Position numbers and translations under genes: made by a program
Shown: positions 34,285 through 42,525 of the stretch, piece after piece
Position numbering within the stretch: position 1 is the first letter of the stretch
Layout: each line of letters starts with the position of its first letter
Notes under the pieces: model-generated
What the model saw: only the letters and a program-made list of their open reading frames with translations
What the model was told of the DNA's origin: nothing
The model's database searches: none
NCBI RefSeq assembly: GCF_023073335.1
Contig: NZ_JADPJG010000002.1
Coordinates: 477,881-541,880 of the forward strand
DNA length: 64,000 nucleotides
Direction: 5' to 3'
From: Bradyrhizobium sp. 21
GTDB lineage: Bacteria; Pseudomonadota; Alphaproteobacteria; Rhizobiales; Xanthobacteraceae

Positions 34285-36027
34285 ATGGCACTAGATCAGA
34301 TCGTCGACGGACTTTCGGAGGTTTCCTGCGACGTGCTGGTGATCGGCGGCGGCACGGCCGGCCCGATGGCAGCGCTGAAGGCGAAGCTGAAGAACCCGAA
34401 GGCCAACGTCGTTCTGCTCGAAAAAGCCAACGTCAAGCGCTCCGGCGCGATCTCGATGGGCATGGACGGGCTGAACAACGCTGTCATCCCCGGCTACGCG
34501 ACGCCGGAGCAATACACCAAGGAAATCACCATCGCCAATGACGGCATCGTCGACCAGAAGGCGGTCTACAAATACGCGCAAAACTGCTACTCGATCATCG
34601 AAGAGCTCGACAGTTTCGGCATCCGCTTCCTGAAGAACGAGAACGGTGACTACGCCGTCAAGAAGGTGCACCATATCGGCACCTACGTGCTGCCGATGCC
34701 GAACGGCGAGACCGTGAAGAAGGCGCTCTATCGCCAGCTCCGCCGCGCCCGCATCCTGATCTCCAACCGCTACATGGCGACACGGCTCTTGAAGTCCGCC
34801 GACGGCCGCATCGCCGGCGCGATCAGCGTCAACACCCGCACCGCCGAGATGCTGGTAATCAAGGCCAAGGCCGTCATCCTCTGCATGGGCGCCGCCGGCC
34901 GGCTCGGTCTGCCGACCTCCGGCTACATGTTCGGCACTTACGAGAACGCCGCCAATTCCGGTGACGGCTATTCCATGGCCTATCACGCCGGCGCCGCGCT
35001 CGCGAACCTCGAATGCTACCAGATCAACCCGCTGATCAAGGACTATAACGGCCCGGCCTGCGCCTATGTCGCCGGTCCCTTCGGCGCCTTCACGGCGAAC
35101 AACGAGGGATCGCGCTTCATCGAATGCGACTACTGGTCCGGTCAGATGATGCTCGAGTTCTACAATGAGCTCTTGTCCGGCAAGGGCCCGGTGTTCCTCC
35201 AGCTCAAGCATCTTCACCCCGACACCATCTCCGAGATCGAATCCACCCTGCACAAGGTGGAGCGGCCGACGCGCGGCCTGTTCCAGCAGGGGCGCGGGGT
35301 GGACTACCGCAACGAGTCGATCGAGATGCACATCTCCGAGATCGGCTTCTGCTCCGGCCACAGCGCCTCCGGCGTGTTCGTCGACGACAACGCGCGCACC
35401 ACCGTGCCCGGCCTCTACGCCGCCGGCGACATGGCGAGCGTGCCGCACAATTACATGCTGGGTGCCTTCACCAACGGCTCGGTCGCCGGCATCGACGCGA
35501 TGGAGTTCGCCGAGAACCATAACTTCGCGGAATTCGACGCTGCCGATATCGCCAGGGAGCGTGACCGCGTGATGGCGCCGACCAAACGCGAGGACGGCAT
35601 TCCGCCGAACCAGATCGAGTACAAAACCCGCCGCCTCGTCAACGACTATCTCCAGCCGCCGAAAGTCACGCGCAAATACGAGCTCGGCATGCGCCGCCTT
35701 GCCGAGGCCCGCGAGGACATGCAGGAGCATATGATCGCGCGCAACGCGCACGAACTGCTCCGTGCCCTCGAAGTGCAATCGATCATGGACTGCGCCGACA
35801 TGGCCGTGCACGCCTCGCTCTACCGCGAGGAAAGCCGCTGGGGCCTTTATCACTGGCGCACGGATTTTCCGGAGAAGGACAACGAGAACTGGTTCTGCCA
35901 CACGCTGCTCAGCAAGCAGAACGGCAAGATGACCAGCGAGAAGCGCGCCGTGGAGCCCTATGTCGTGCCGATCGCCGACGACGAGAAGGATCTCTACGAC
36001 AAGCAGCGCATCCGCGCCACCGCCTGA
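34285..36027 (+). CDS. AprA-like FAD-dependent reductase (fumarate reductase/succinate dehydrogenase flavoprotein family)
   Basis: 580 aa. The N-terminal FAD site is CDVLVIGGGTAGPMAALKAK. RSGAISMGMDGLNNA and GLYAAGDMASVPHNYMLGAF are typical of the family branch close to adenylylsulfate reductase alpha. The C-terminal helical domain ends SIMDCADMAVHASLYREESRWGLYHWRTDFP. It is shorter than dissimilatory AprA (about 620-660), and no sat, qmo or dsr genes are present, so true sulfate respiration is unlikely. AsfA of aryl-sulfonate use is a possible relative in concept. It is followed by a two-cluster ferredoxin, its likely electron partner. I start at ATG 34285 after AGGAGCA. Confidence 0.8.
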   Translation: MALDQIVDGLSEVSCDVLVIGGGTAGPMAALKAKLKNPKANVVLLEKANVKRSGAISMGMDGLNNAVIPGYATPEQYTKEITIANDGIVDQKAVYKYAQNCYSIIEELDSFGIRFLKNENGDYAVKKVHHIGTYVLPMPNGETVKKALYRQLRRARILISNRYMATRLLKSADGRIAGAISVNTRTAEMLVIKAKAVILCMGAAGRLGLPTSGYMFGTYENAANSGDGYSMAYHAGAALANLECYQINPLIKDYNGPACAYVAGPFGAFTANNEGSRFIECDYWSGQMMLEFYNELLSGKGPVFLQLKHLHPDTISEIESTLHKVERPTRGLFQQGRGVDYRNESIEMHISEIGFCSGHSASGVFVDDNARTTVPGLYAAGDMASVPHNYMLGAFTNGSVAGIDAMEFAENHNFAEFDAADIARERDRVMAPTKREDGIPPNQIEYKTRRLVNDYLQPPKVTRKYELGMRRLAEAREDMQEHMIARNAHELLRALEVQSIMDCADMAVHASLYREESRWGLYHWRTDFPEKDNENWFCHTLLSKQNGKMTSEKRAVEPYVVPIADDEKDLYDKQRIRATA

Positions 36028-36056
36028 TCCACGGGACAAACAACAGGAGACCTACG

Positions 36057-36290
36057 ATGCCTCTCGCTTCCTATCAGACATCGGTTCCGGTGGTCGTCGA
36101 CGACGCCAAATGCATCGCCGACAAGGGCTGCACCGTCTGCGTAGACGTCTGCCCGCTCGACGTGCTTCGTATCAGCGACATGACCGGCAAGGCCTACATG
36201 GCCTATGACGAATGCTGGTACTGCATGCCTTGCGAGGCCGATTGCCCGACCGGCGCCGTCACCGTCAACATTCCCTATCTGCTGAGGTGA
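36057..36290 (+). CDS. 2x[4Fe-4S] ferredoxin (AprB-like)
   Basis: 77 aa. Eight cysteines in two groups: C19, C25, C28, C32 followed by Pro (CIADKGCTVCVDVCP) and C53, C56, C59, C63 followed by Pro (CWYCMPCEADCP). This is the ligand set for two [4Fe-4S] clusters, and the CWYCMPCE segment resembles AprB. It is only half the length of dissimilatory AprB (about 150). Encoded 29 bases after the flavoprotein and 2 bases before the HEAT protein. Predicted electron carrier from the ferredoxin-NADP reductase to the flavoprotein. Confidence 0.87.
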   Translation: MPLASYQTSVPVVVDDAKCIADKGCTVCVDVCPLDVLRISDMTGKAYMAYDECWYCMPCEADCPTGAVTVNIPYLLR

Positions 36291-36292
36291 TC

Positions 36293-37270
36293 ATGTCGAG
36301 CCCGTTCGAATCCTACGACGATCTCGAAGATGCCGACGAGCGCTTGCAGGCTGCCGATCCAGCGGAGCGCCGCGTCGCCATCATCGCGCTCGGTCATTCC
36401 GGCGATCCCGCCGCCGTCGGCCATCTCGCCAACATGGTCGCCGATCCCGATGCCGGCGTGCGCCAGCAGGTCGCGATGGCGCTGGGTGAATTCGACGGGC
36501 CGGAGGCTGCCAGCGCGCTGGTGAAGCTGCTGGTCGATCCCGAAAGAATCGTGGCAGCGGCCGCGGCCGACAGCATGGCCGAGTTCAAGGATCCCGCCTG
36601 TGCCGACATCGTCCTGCCCCTGGTCAAGCACGGCCATGCCTTTGTCCGCATGGGCGCGCTCCGCGCGCTGAAGGAGCTGCGCAACAAGGACACGCTGAAG
36701 CCGGCGCTGGAAGCTCTCCAGGATTCCGACGCCGCCGTGCGCGTGCAGGCGATCGGCGTGATCGGCTTTCTGAAGCTGGAAGAGTCCATCCCCGCGCTGA
36801 CCGCGCTGATCAACGATCCCGACGCGCATGTCCGCCGTGCCGCCGTGAGCGCCCTCGCGTTCTCGCATCTGAAGCCGGCCGCCGAGACGATCACGCGCGC
36901 ATTGAAGGATTCGGACTGGATGGTCCGCGAGATGGCCGCGGAGACGCTGGGCCTCAACGTCAACGGTTCGATCGCCGCCGACCAACTCGTCGGCTCCCTT
37001 GCCGACGAGTTCTGGCAGGTGCGGGTGAAGGTGATCCGCAGCCTCGGCCGCATGAAGATCGAACGCGCGGTGCGGCCGATCGGCAATTGCATCAACCACG
37101 ACCAGGCCAATCTGCGCAAGGAGGCGGCCGCCGCGCTCGGCGAGATCGCTCATCCCGACGGCGAAGCGTTCCTCGCCCTCATCGCCGACGATCCCGATCC
37201 CGACGTGCGCAAGAACGCGCGCTGGGCACTCCAGCAGATCGCCGCTCGAAAGGCGCGGGCAGGGGCATAG
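36293..37270 (+). CDS. HEAT-repeat (PBS-lyase-like) protein
   Basis: 325 aa made almost wholly of about nine 30-residue HEAT-like repeats, each with a DPDAxVRxxAAxALG-type pattern (for example PDAGVRQQVAMALGEF, DAHVRRAAVSALAF, PDVRKNARWALQQIA). It has no signal peptide or membrane segment. Such alpha-solenoids act as scaffolds or help insert cofactors. Tight spacing to the ferredoxin gene suggests a dedicated assembly or docking factor for the flavoprotein/ferredoxin pair; this is inferred. Confidence 0.82.
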   Translation: MSSPFESYDDLEDADERLQAADPAERRVAIIALGHSGDPAAVGHLANMVADPDAGVRQQVAMALGEFDGPEAASALVKLLVDPERIVAAAAADSMAEFKDPACADIVLPLVKHGHAFVRMGALRALKELRNKDTLKPALEALQDSDAAVRVQAIGVIGFLKLEESIPALTALINDPDAHVRRAAVSALAFSHLKPAAETITRALKDSDWMVREMAAETLGLNVNGSIAADQLVGSLADEFWQVRVKVIRSLGRMKIERAVRPIGNCINHDQANLRKEAAAALGEIAHPDGEAFLALIADDPDPDVRKNARWALQQIAARKARAGA

Positions 37271-37271
37271 A

Positions 37272-37292
37272 AGCGCGGCACGCTGCCGCGCT
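37272..37292. terminator. Terminator-like hairpin after HEAT gene
   Basis: AGCGCGGCA-CGC-TGCCGCGCT, perfect 9-bp arms with a 3-base loop, starting 1 base after the HEAT gene stop. No T-run follows. Confidence 0.6.
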
Positions 37293-37381
37293 GGACTTCC
37301 CGTCCCAGACGTTTATTGGTCTTCGCCAACGTGATCGGCCTCTGTGAGCGTGGCCGTTCCGAAAAGAGCGAGGACGCGGCC

Positions 37382-38554
37382 ATGACGACATTGACGGTGA
37401 AGGACCTTCTCCCCGAAGACGGAACGCGGGGAACGCTCGTCGGCCGCGTCTGGCTGCCGCAGGCGAATGGCCCGGCCGTGGTCGCCGTGCGCGGTGATGG
37501 CGTGTTCGACGTCAGCGCAAAGTTTCCGACCGTCAGCGCGCTCTGCGAAGAGGACGATCCGGCCAAGGCGCTTGCCGCGACCAGGGGCGAGCGCATCGGT
37601 GATCTCGAAGCCATTGTCGCCAACACGCCGCCCGATGGGCGCGATCCGAAAAAGCCGTGGCTGCTCGCGCCGGTCGACCTCCAGACCCTGAAGGCGGCCG
37701 GCGTCACCTTCGCCATCTCGATGCTGGAGCGCGTGATCGAGGAGCGGGCGAAAGGCAATCCGGCCTCGGCCGAAGCGATCCGGAAAGAGGTGACGCGGCT
37801 GATCGGCGACGATCTGTCAAAGCTCAAGCCGGGCTCGGATCAGGCGATGCACTTGAAGCAGGTGCTGATCGACCAGAACGCCTGGAGCCAATATCTGGAA
37901 GTCGGCATCGGCCCCGATGCCGAGGTCTTCACCAAGGCGCCGACCTTGTCTTCGGTCGGCACCGGCATGGATGCCGGGCTGCATCCGAAATCGACCTGGA
38001 ACAATCCGGAGCCGGAACTGGTGCTGTTCGTGTCGAGCCGCGGCAAGATCGTCGGTGGCGCGCTCGGCAACGACGTCAATTTGCGTGACTTCGAGGGCCG
38101 CTCGGCGCTCTTGCTCTCGAAGGCCAAGGACAACAACGCCTCGTGCGCCATCGGCCCGCTGCTGCGCCTGTTCGACGACAGTTTTTCGCTCGACGACGCG
38201 CGCAAACTCGATATCAGTCTCAATGTGAAGGGCGCCGACGGTTTCGTCCTCGACGGTCATTCCTCGATCAGCATGATCAGCCGCGATCCGACTGATCTGG
38301 TCGAGCAGACCATTGGTAAAGTGCACCAATATCCTGACGGCTTCGTGCTGTTCCTCGGGACCATGTTCGCGCCGGTCAAGGATCGCGAGGCGACGGGACA
38401 GGGATTCACGCACAAGCGCGATGACATCGTCACGATCTCGGCGCCCCAGCTCGGCAAGCTGGTCAACCGCATGCGGACCAGCGACGAATGCGAGCCCTGG
38501 ACTTTCGGCATCGGCGCACTGATGAAGAATCTGGCGCAGCGGAAGCTGATCTAG
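37382..38554 (+). CDS. Fumarylacetoacetate hydrolase family protein
   Basis: 390 aa. The FAH fold is seen in KAPTLSSVGTGMDAGL, NNPEPELVLFVSSRGKIVGG (metal-site Glu residues) and ALGNDVNLRDFEGRSALLLSKAKDNNASCAIGP. FAH-family enzymes include 2-keto-3-deoxy-sugar-acid dehydratases/hydrolases as well as FAH proper. Standing ahead of an aldose transporter, dehydrogenase and lactonase, it fits a 2-keto-3-deoxy-pentonate or -hexonate step better than tyrosine breakdown. I start it at the ATG at 37382. The substrate is inferred. Confidence 0.8.
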   Translation: MTTLTVKDLLPEDGTRGTLVGRVWLPQANGPAVVAVRGDGVFDVSAKFPTVSALCEEDDPAKALAATRGERIGDLEAIVANTPPDGRDPKKPWLLAPVDLQTLKAAGVTFAISMLERVIEERAKGNPASAEAIRKEVTRLIGDDLSKLKPGSDQAMHLKQVLIDQNAWSQYLEVGIGPDAEVFTKAPTLSSVGTGMDAGLHPKSTWNNPEPELVLFVSSRGKIVGGALGNDVNLRDFEGRSALLLSKAKDNNASCAIGPLLRLFDDSFSLDDARKLDISLNVKGADGFVLDGHSSISMISRDPTDLVEQTIGKVHQYPDGFVLFLGTMFAPVKDREATGQGFTHKRDDIVTISAPQLGKLVNRMRTSDECEPWTFGIGALMKNLAQRKLI

Positions 38555-38908
38555 CTCTTCGCCTCTCTCCGCGTGCGGGGAGAGGCCGACACGCGAAGCG
38601 TGGCGGGTGAGGGGAGCTTCCGCGAGTCCCGCTCGCACCGTTTCTGCGAGGGAGCGCACCTTCGTCGTGGCGAGCGCTCAGCTGCATTATTTCCTTCATC
38701 TCCCCGTTGCATCTCCGGAACAAAATCGCTCTGGGCGAGTCATAAGACCGCCCTCTCGCCCATCCTGCGGTTCATCTAAATAGTCAGATAATATGACTAG
38801 TCGGAACCGATCTTCCGTGAAATAGTCCCTCCCGCCGCCCTCAAGGGCGGTCTTCGGGTGCCATTCTACCAATCCGCACCCGGGATAAACACTTGGGAGA
38901 CACGCCTG
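38555..38908. other. 354-base gap: partial family 1 repeat and candidate operator
   Basis: 38561-38586 is a hairpin (GCCTCTCTCCGC then GCGGGGAGAGGC). With the following GGCGGGTGAGGGGAGCTTCCGC up to about 38640 it forms the left half of the family 1 palindromic element; the right half is missing. 38781-38799 is TAGTCA-GATAATA-TGACTA, an AT-rich inverted repeat about 110 bases before ytfQ. No gene is seen. Confidence 0.6.
38781..38799. promoter_or_regulatory. Candidate GntR operator upstream of ytfQ
   Basis: TAGTCA-GATAATA-TGACTA, 6-bp arms, in an AT-rich patch that also fits a promoter. The operon encodes its own GntR/FCD regulator, which would be the natural ligand. Binding is not shown. Confidence 0.35.
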
Positions 38909-39874
38909 ATGACCCTGAAAGCCCTTTTTGCGGCCAGCGCCGCGACCGCGCTGCTGCTCGCGCTGCCGGCGAATGCCGCCGAGCTCACCATCGGCTTCTC
39001 GCAGATCGGATCGGAATCCGGCTGGCGCGCGGCGGAGACGTCGGTCTCCAAGCAGGAGGCTGCCAAGCGCAAGTTCAATCTCAAGATCGCCGACGCGCAG
39101 CAAAAGCAGGAGAACCAGATCAAGGCGATCCGCTCCTTCATCGCGCAGAACGTCGATGCGATCTTCCTCGCGCCCGTCGTCTCGACCGGCTGGGACTCGG
39201 TGTTGAAGGAAGCCAAGGAGGCCAAGATCCCGGTCGTGCTGCTCGACCGTGACATCGATCCTTCCGGCAAGGAACTCTATCTCACCGCCGTCACCTCCGA
39301 CAGCGTGCATGAAGGCGAGGTCGCCGGCGAATGGCTGGCCAAGACCGTCGGGGCCAAGGCCTGCAACGTCGTCGAATTGCAGGGCACGGTCGGCGCAAGC
39401 GTCGCCGCCAACCGCAAGAAGGGCTTTGACACCGCGATTGCCAAGCATGCGAACCTGAAAGTGGTGCGCAGCCAAACCGGCGACTTCACCCGCGCCAAGG
39501 GCAAGGAAGTGATGGAAAGCTTCATCAAGGCCGAAGGCGGCGGCAAAAACATCTGCGCGGTCTATGCCCACAATGACGACATGATGGTCGGCGCGATCCA
39601 GGCGATGAAGGAAGCCGGACTCAAGCCGGGCAAGGACATCCTCACGGTCTCCATCGACGCGGTCCCGGATATCTTCAAGGCGATGGTCGCCGGCGAAGCC
39701 AACGCCACGGTCGAGCTGACGCCGAACATGGCGGGCCCAGCCTTCGATGTTGTCGCGGCGTTCAAGGAGAAGGGCACCGTTCCGCCGAAATGGATCCAGA
39801 CCGAATCCAGGCTGCTTACAGCCGCCGACAATCCGCAGAAGGAATACGACGGCAAGAAGGGCCTCGGTTACTGA
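38909..39874 (+). CDS. ytfQ: Sugar ABC transporter substrate-binding protein (YtfQ, galactofuranose type)
   Basis: 321 aa periplasmic protein with signal peptide MTLKALFAASAATALLLALPANAA. The mature start ELTIGFSQIGSESGWR AAE matches YtfQ very closely, as does VYAHNDDMMVGAIQAMKEAG. YtfQ of E. coli binds galactofuranose; close homologues may bind galactose or arabinose. I chose ATG 38909 because 17 upstream in-frame residues (from 38858) would precede the signal peptide. A stem-loop follows before the ATPase gene. Confidence 0.92.
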   Translation: MTLKALFAASAATALLLALPANAAELTIGFSQIGSESGWRAAETSVSKQEAAKRKFNLKIADAQQKQENQIKAIRSFIAQNVDAIFLAPVVSTGWDSVLKEAKEAKIPVVLLDRDIDPSGKELYLTAVTSDSVHEGEVAGEWLAKTVGAKACNVVELQGTVGASVAANRKKGFDTAIAKHANLKVVRSQTGDFTRAKGKEVMESFIKAEGGGKNICAVYAHNDDMMVGAIQAMKEAGLKPGKDILTVSIDAVPDIFKAMVAGEANATVELTPNMAGPAFDVVAAFKEKGTVPPKWIQTESRLLTAADNPQKEYDGKKGLGY

Positions 39875-39948
39875 GGCGGGCACCTCGCCGGGCCACGGCT
39901 TGTGGTCCGGCAACCTCCTTCGAAACCGCAGCGCGAACCAATAGGCTG

Positions 39949-39973
39949 GGCGCCCGCGTTATCAGCGGGCGCC
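39949..39973. terminator. Stem-loop between ytfQ and ytfR
   Basis: GGCGCCCGC-GTTATCA-GCGGGCGCC, perfect 9-bp arms, ending 18 bases before the ATPase start. A weaker imperfect hairpin precedes it (39893-39910). It can protect the ytfQ message 3' end or reduce read-through. Confidence 0.6.
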
Positions 39974-39991
39974 GCTGGGAGTGACGTCGCA

Positions 39992-41536
39992 ATGGAGAAC
40001 AGCCTCGATCCTGCTCCGCCGCTGCTGGACGTGCGCGGGATCAGCAAGAGCTTTGGTGCGGTGCGTGCGTTGCAGGAGGTGGACTTCACGCTTCGCGCCG
40101 GCGAGATCCATGCGTTGCTCGGCGAGAACGGCGCCGGCAAATCCACGCTGATCAAGGCCGTCACCGGCGTGTTCCCGCGCGATGCTGGCATCGTCAGGAT
40201 CGGTGGCGAGGAGGTTACGCCGCGATCGGCCAAGGCCGCACTGCAGGCCGGCATCGCCACCGTCTACCAGGAAGTCAATCTGCTGCCGAACCTTTCGGTG
40301 GCGCAGAACCTGTTCCTCGATCGCCAGCCGATGCGTTTTGGCGTCGTGCGCGAGGGCGAGATGCGGCGTCGCGCGACGGCGCAGCTTGCGGGTTTCGGTC
40401 TTGACATCGATGTGGCCGCACCGCTCGGCAGCTATTCCGTCGCCGTGCAGCACGTTACCGCTATCGCGCGCGCCGTCGATCTCTCCGCGCGCGTGCTGAT
40501 CCTGGACGAGCCGACCGCGAGCCTCGACCGCCATGAGGTCGAGATTCTCTTCAAGATCATGCGCCAGCTTGCCAAGCGCGGCATCGGCATCGTCTTCGTC
40601 AGCCATTTCCTCGACCAGGTTTACGAAATCTCCGACCGCATCACCGTTTTGCGCAATGGTCGCCTCGTCGGTGAGCGCGAGACCGCCTCGTTGCCGCGGC
40701 TCGAGCTGATCCGGATGATGCTCGGCCGCGAGCTTGCGGAGACCACCAGCGCGCGCGCAGCTACGCGCGAGCATCAGGCGCGGGAGGTCTGCGCCAGCTT
40801 CGAGAATTACGGCAAGGCCGGCTATGTCGCGCCGTTCAATCTCGAACTGCGGCATGGTGAGGTCGTCGGGCTCGCCGGCCTGCTCGGCTCGGGCCGCACC
40901 GAGACGGCGCGGCTGGTGTTCGGCGCCGAGCGCGCCGATGGCGGGCAGGTGAAGGTCGAAGGCGCGCCCGTGCGGCTTCAGTCGCCGCGCGACGGTGTGC
41001 GCCACGGCTTTGGCTATTGTCCGGAGGAGCGCAAGACCGACGGCATCGTCGCCGAGCTCACCGTGCGCGAGAACATCGTGCTCGCACTCCAGGCCAAACG
41101 CGGCCTCTATTTGCCGCTGTCCCGCCGCGAGCAGGACGAGATCGCGCGCCGCTACGTCAGGATGCTTGACATCCGCCCGCCCGATCCGGAGCGGCCGGTC
41201 GGCCTTTTGTCCGGCGGCAATCAGCAGAAGGTGCTGCTGGCGCGCTGGCTCGCAACCTCGCCGCGGCTCCTCGTGCTGGACGAGCCGACCCGCGGCATCG
41301 ACGTCGGCGCGCACGCCGAGATCATCCGGCTGATCCGCGAGCTCTGCGACGACGGGCTGGCGCTGCTCGTGATCTCCTCCGAGCTCGACGAGATCGTGAC
41401 CTATTCCGATCGGGTGATCGTGTTGCGCGACCGCGCCCATGTCGAGGAGCTCGCCGGCGAGGCCATCGACGTCGGTAACATTCTCGCGGCCATTGCTGCC
41501 GATAGCGTCACTGTTGCGCTTGAGGCCCACACATGA
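39992..41536 (+). CDS. ytfR: Sugar ABC transporter ATPase (YtfR)
   Basis: 514 aa with two fused ATPase domains, as in all CUT2 sugar ATPases. The first domain has GENGAGKST and the LILDEPTASLD Walker B. The second has a degenerate P-loop (LLGSGRTE) and a good signature LSGGNQQKVLLARWLA with LVLDEPTRGIDVGAHAEI. Start chosen at 39992; an upstream in-frame ATG at 39902 would run through the stem-loop. Overlaps ytfT by 4 bases. Confidence 0.92.
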   Translation: MENSLDPAPPLLDVRGISKSFGAVRALQEVDFTLRAGEIHALLGENGAGKSTLIKAVTGVFPRDAGIVRIGGEEVTPRSAKAALQAGIATVYQEVNLLPNLSVAQNLFLDRQPMRFGVVREGEMRRRATAQLAGFGLDIDVAAPLGSYSVAVQHVTAIARAVDLSARVLILDEPTASLDRHEVEILFKIMRQLAKRGIGIVFVSHFLDQVYEISDRITVLRNGRLVGERETASLPRLELIRMMLGRELAETTSARAATREHQAREVCASFENYGKAGYVAPFNLELRHGEVVGLAGLLGSGRTETARLVFGAERADGGQVKVEGAPVRLQSPRDGVRHGFGYCPEERKTDGIVAELTVRENIVLALQAKRGLYLPLSRREQDEIARRYVRMLDIRPPDPERPVGLLSGGNQQKVLLARWLATSPRLLVLDEPTRGIDVGAHAEIIRLIRELCDDGLALLVISSELDEIVTYSDRVIVLRDRAHVEELAGEAIDVGNILAAIAADSVTVALEAHT

Positions 41537-42525
41537 CCGCGCTGCTGCCGCGCCGCGGCCTTGCCCAGATCCTTGCGTTGATCGTCATCCTGGCGGTCGA
41601 TCGTGTGGTGTCGCCGCAATTCTTCGATCTGCGCCTCCAGGACGGCCGGCTGTTCGGCAGTCTGATCGACGTGCTCAACCGCGGCACGCCGGTGGCGCTA
41701 CTCTCGCTCGGTATGGTGCTGGTGATCGCGACGCGCGGCATCGATCTGTCGGTCGGCGCGATCATGGCGATCTCTGGCGCGATTGCGGCCAGCCTTGCCG
41801 ACAGCCACAGTATGGCCGTCGTGCTGGCGGCAGCACTCGGCGCGGGTCTCGTCTGCGGCCTGTGGAACGGCTTTCTCGTCAGCGTGCTCGGCATGCAGCC
41901 GATCGTGGCGACACTGATCCTGATGGTCGCCGGACGCGGTATCGCCCAGCTCATCACCGAGGGGCGCATCGTGACCTTCTCCTCGCCGGATCTGGTCTGG
42001 CTCGGCAATGGTTCCATCCTCGGCGTGCCGGTGCCGGTCGCGATTGCCTTGGGCATGCTGGTCCTCACCGGGGCGGTCGTGCGCGGCTCGGCGCTCGGAC
42101 TGCTGATCGAGGCCACCGGCGGCAACGCGCGGGCGAGCGAGCTTGCCGGTGTCGGCACGCGCGCCATGATCTTGGCGGTCTATGTCTGGTGCGGCATCTG
42201 CGCCGCGCTCGCCGGCGTCATTGCCGCGGCCGACATCATGGGGGCGGATGCCAATAATGCCGGCCTTTGGCTCGAGCTCGATGCCATCCTCGCCGTCGTG
42301 ATCGGCGGTACGTCGCTGTTTGGCGGCCGCTTCAGCCTCGTTCTGGCCGTACTCGGCGCGCTGATCATTCAGACCATGAATACGGGAATTTTGCTGTCGG
42401 GCTATCCGCCGGAATTCAACCTGCTGGTCAAGGCGGTGGTGGTGCTCGCGGTACTGCTGCTGCAATCGCCGAAGCTATCAGGCGTTGCCAATGTCGCGAC
42501 GCGGCTGCGGAGGACCAAGGCATGA
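41533..42525 (+). CDS. ytfT: Sugar ABC transporter permease (YtfT)
   Basis: 330 aa CUT2 permease. ALLSLGMVLVIATRGIDLSVG is the family hallmark. About nine hydrophobic segments, and GGNARASELAG forms the cytoplasmic coupling loop. Overlaps both neighbours by 4 bases. Confidence 0.92.
   Translation: MTALLPRRGLAQILALIVILAVDRVVSPQFFDLRLQDGRLFGSLIDVLNRGTPVALLSLGMVLVIATRGIDLSVGAIMAISGAIAASLADSHSMAVVLAAALGAGLVCGLWNGFLVSVLGMQPIVATLILMVAGRGIAQLITEGRIVTFSSPDLVWLGNGSILGVPVPVAIALGMLVLTGAVVRGSALGLLIEATGGNARASELAGVGTRAMILAVYVWCGICAALAGVIAAADIMGADANNAGLWLELDAILAVVIGGTSLFGGRFSLVLAVLGALIIQTMNTGILLSGYPPEFNLLVKAVVVLAVLLLQSPKLSGVANVATRLRRTKA

Noticed and set aside
34291..36039. 582-codon minus-strand open frame
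   Set aside because: Exact antisense of the AprA-like gene, which has clear FAD motifs; the antisense protein shows no recognisable domain.
34285..36290. Dissimilatory APS reductase (AprBA)
   Set aside because: Both proteins are shorter than AprA and AprB, and no sat, qmo, dsr or sox genes accompany them; kept as AprA/B-like only.
39962..41530. 522-codon minus-strand open frame
   Set aside because: Antisense of ytfR; the plus strand encodes two complete ATPase domains.
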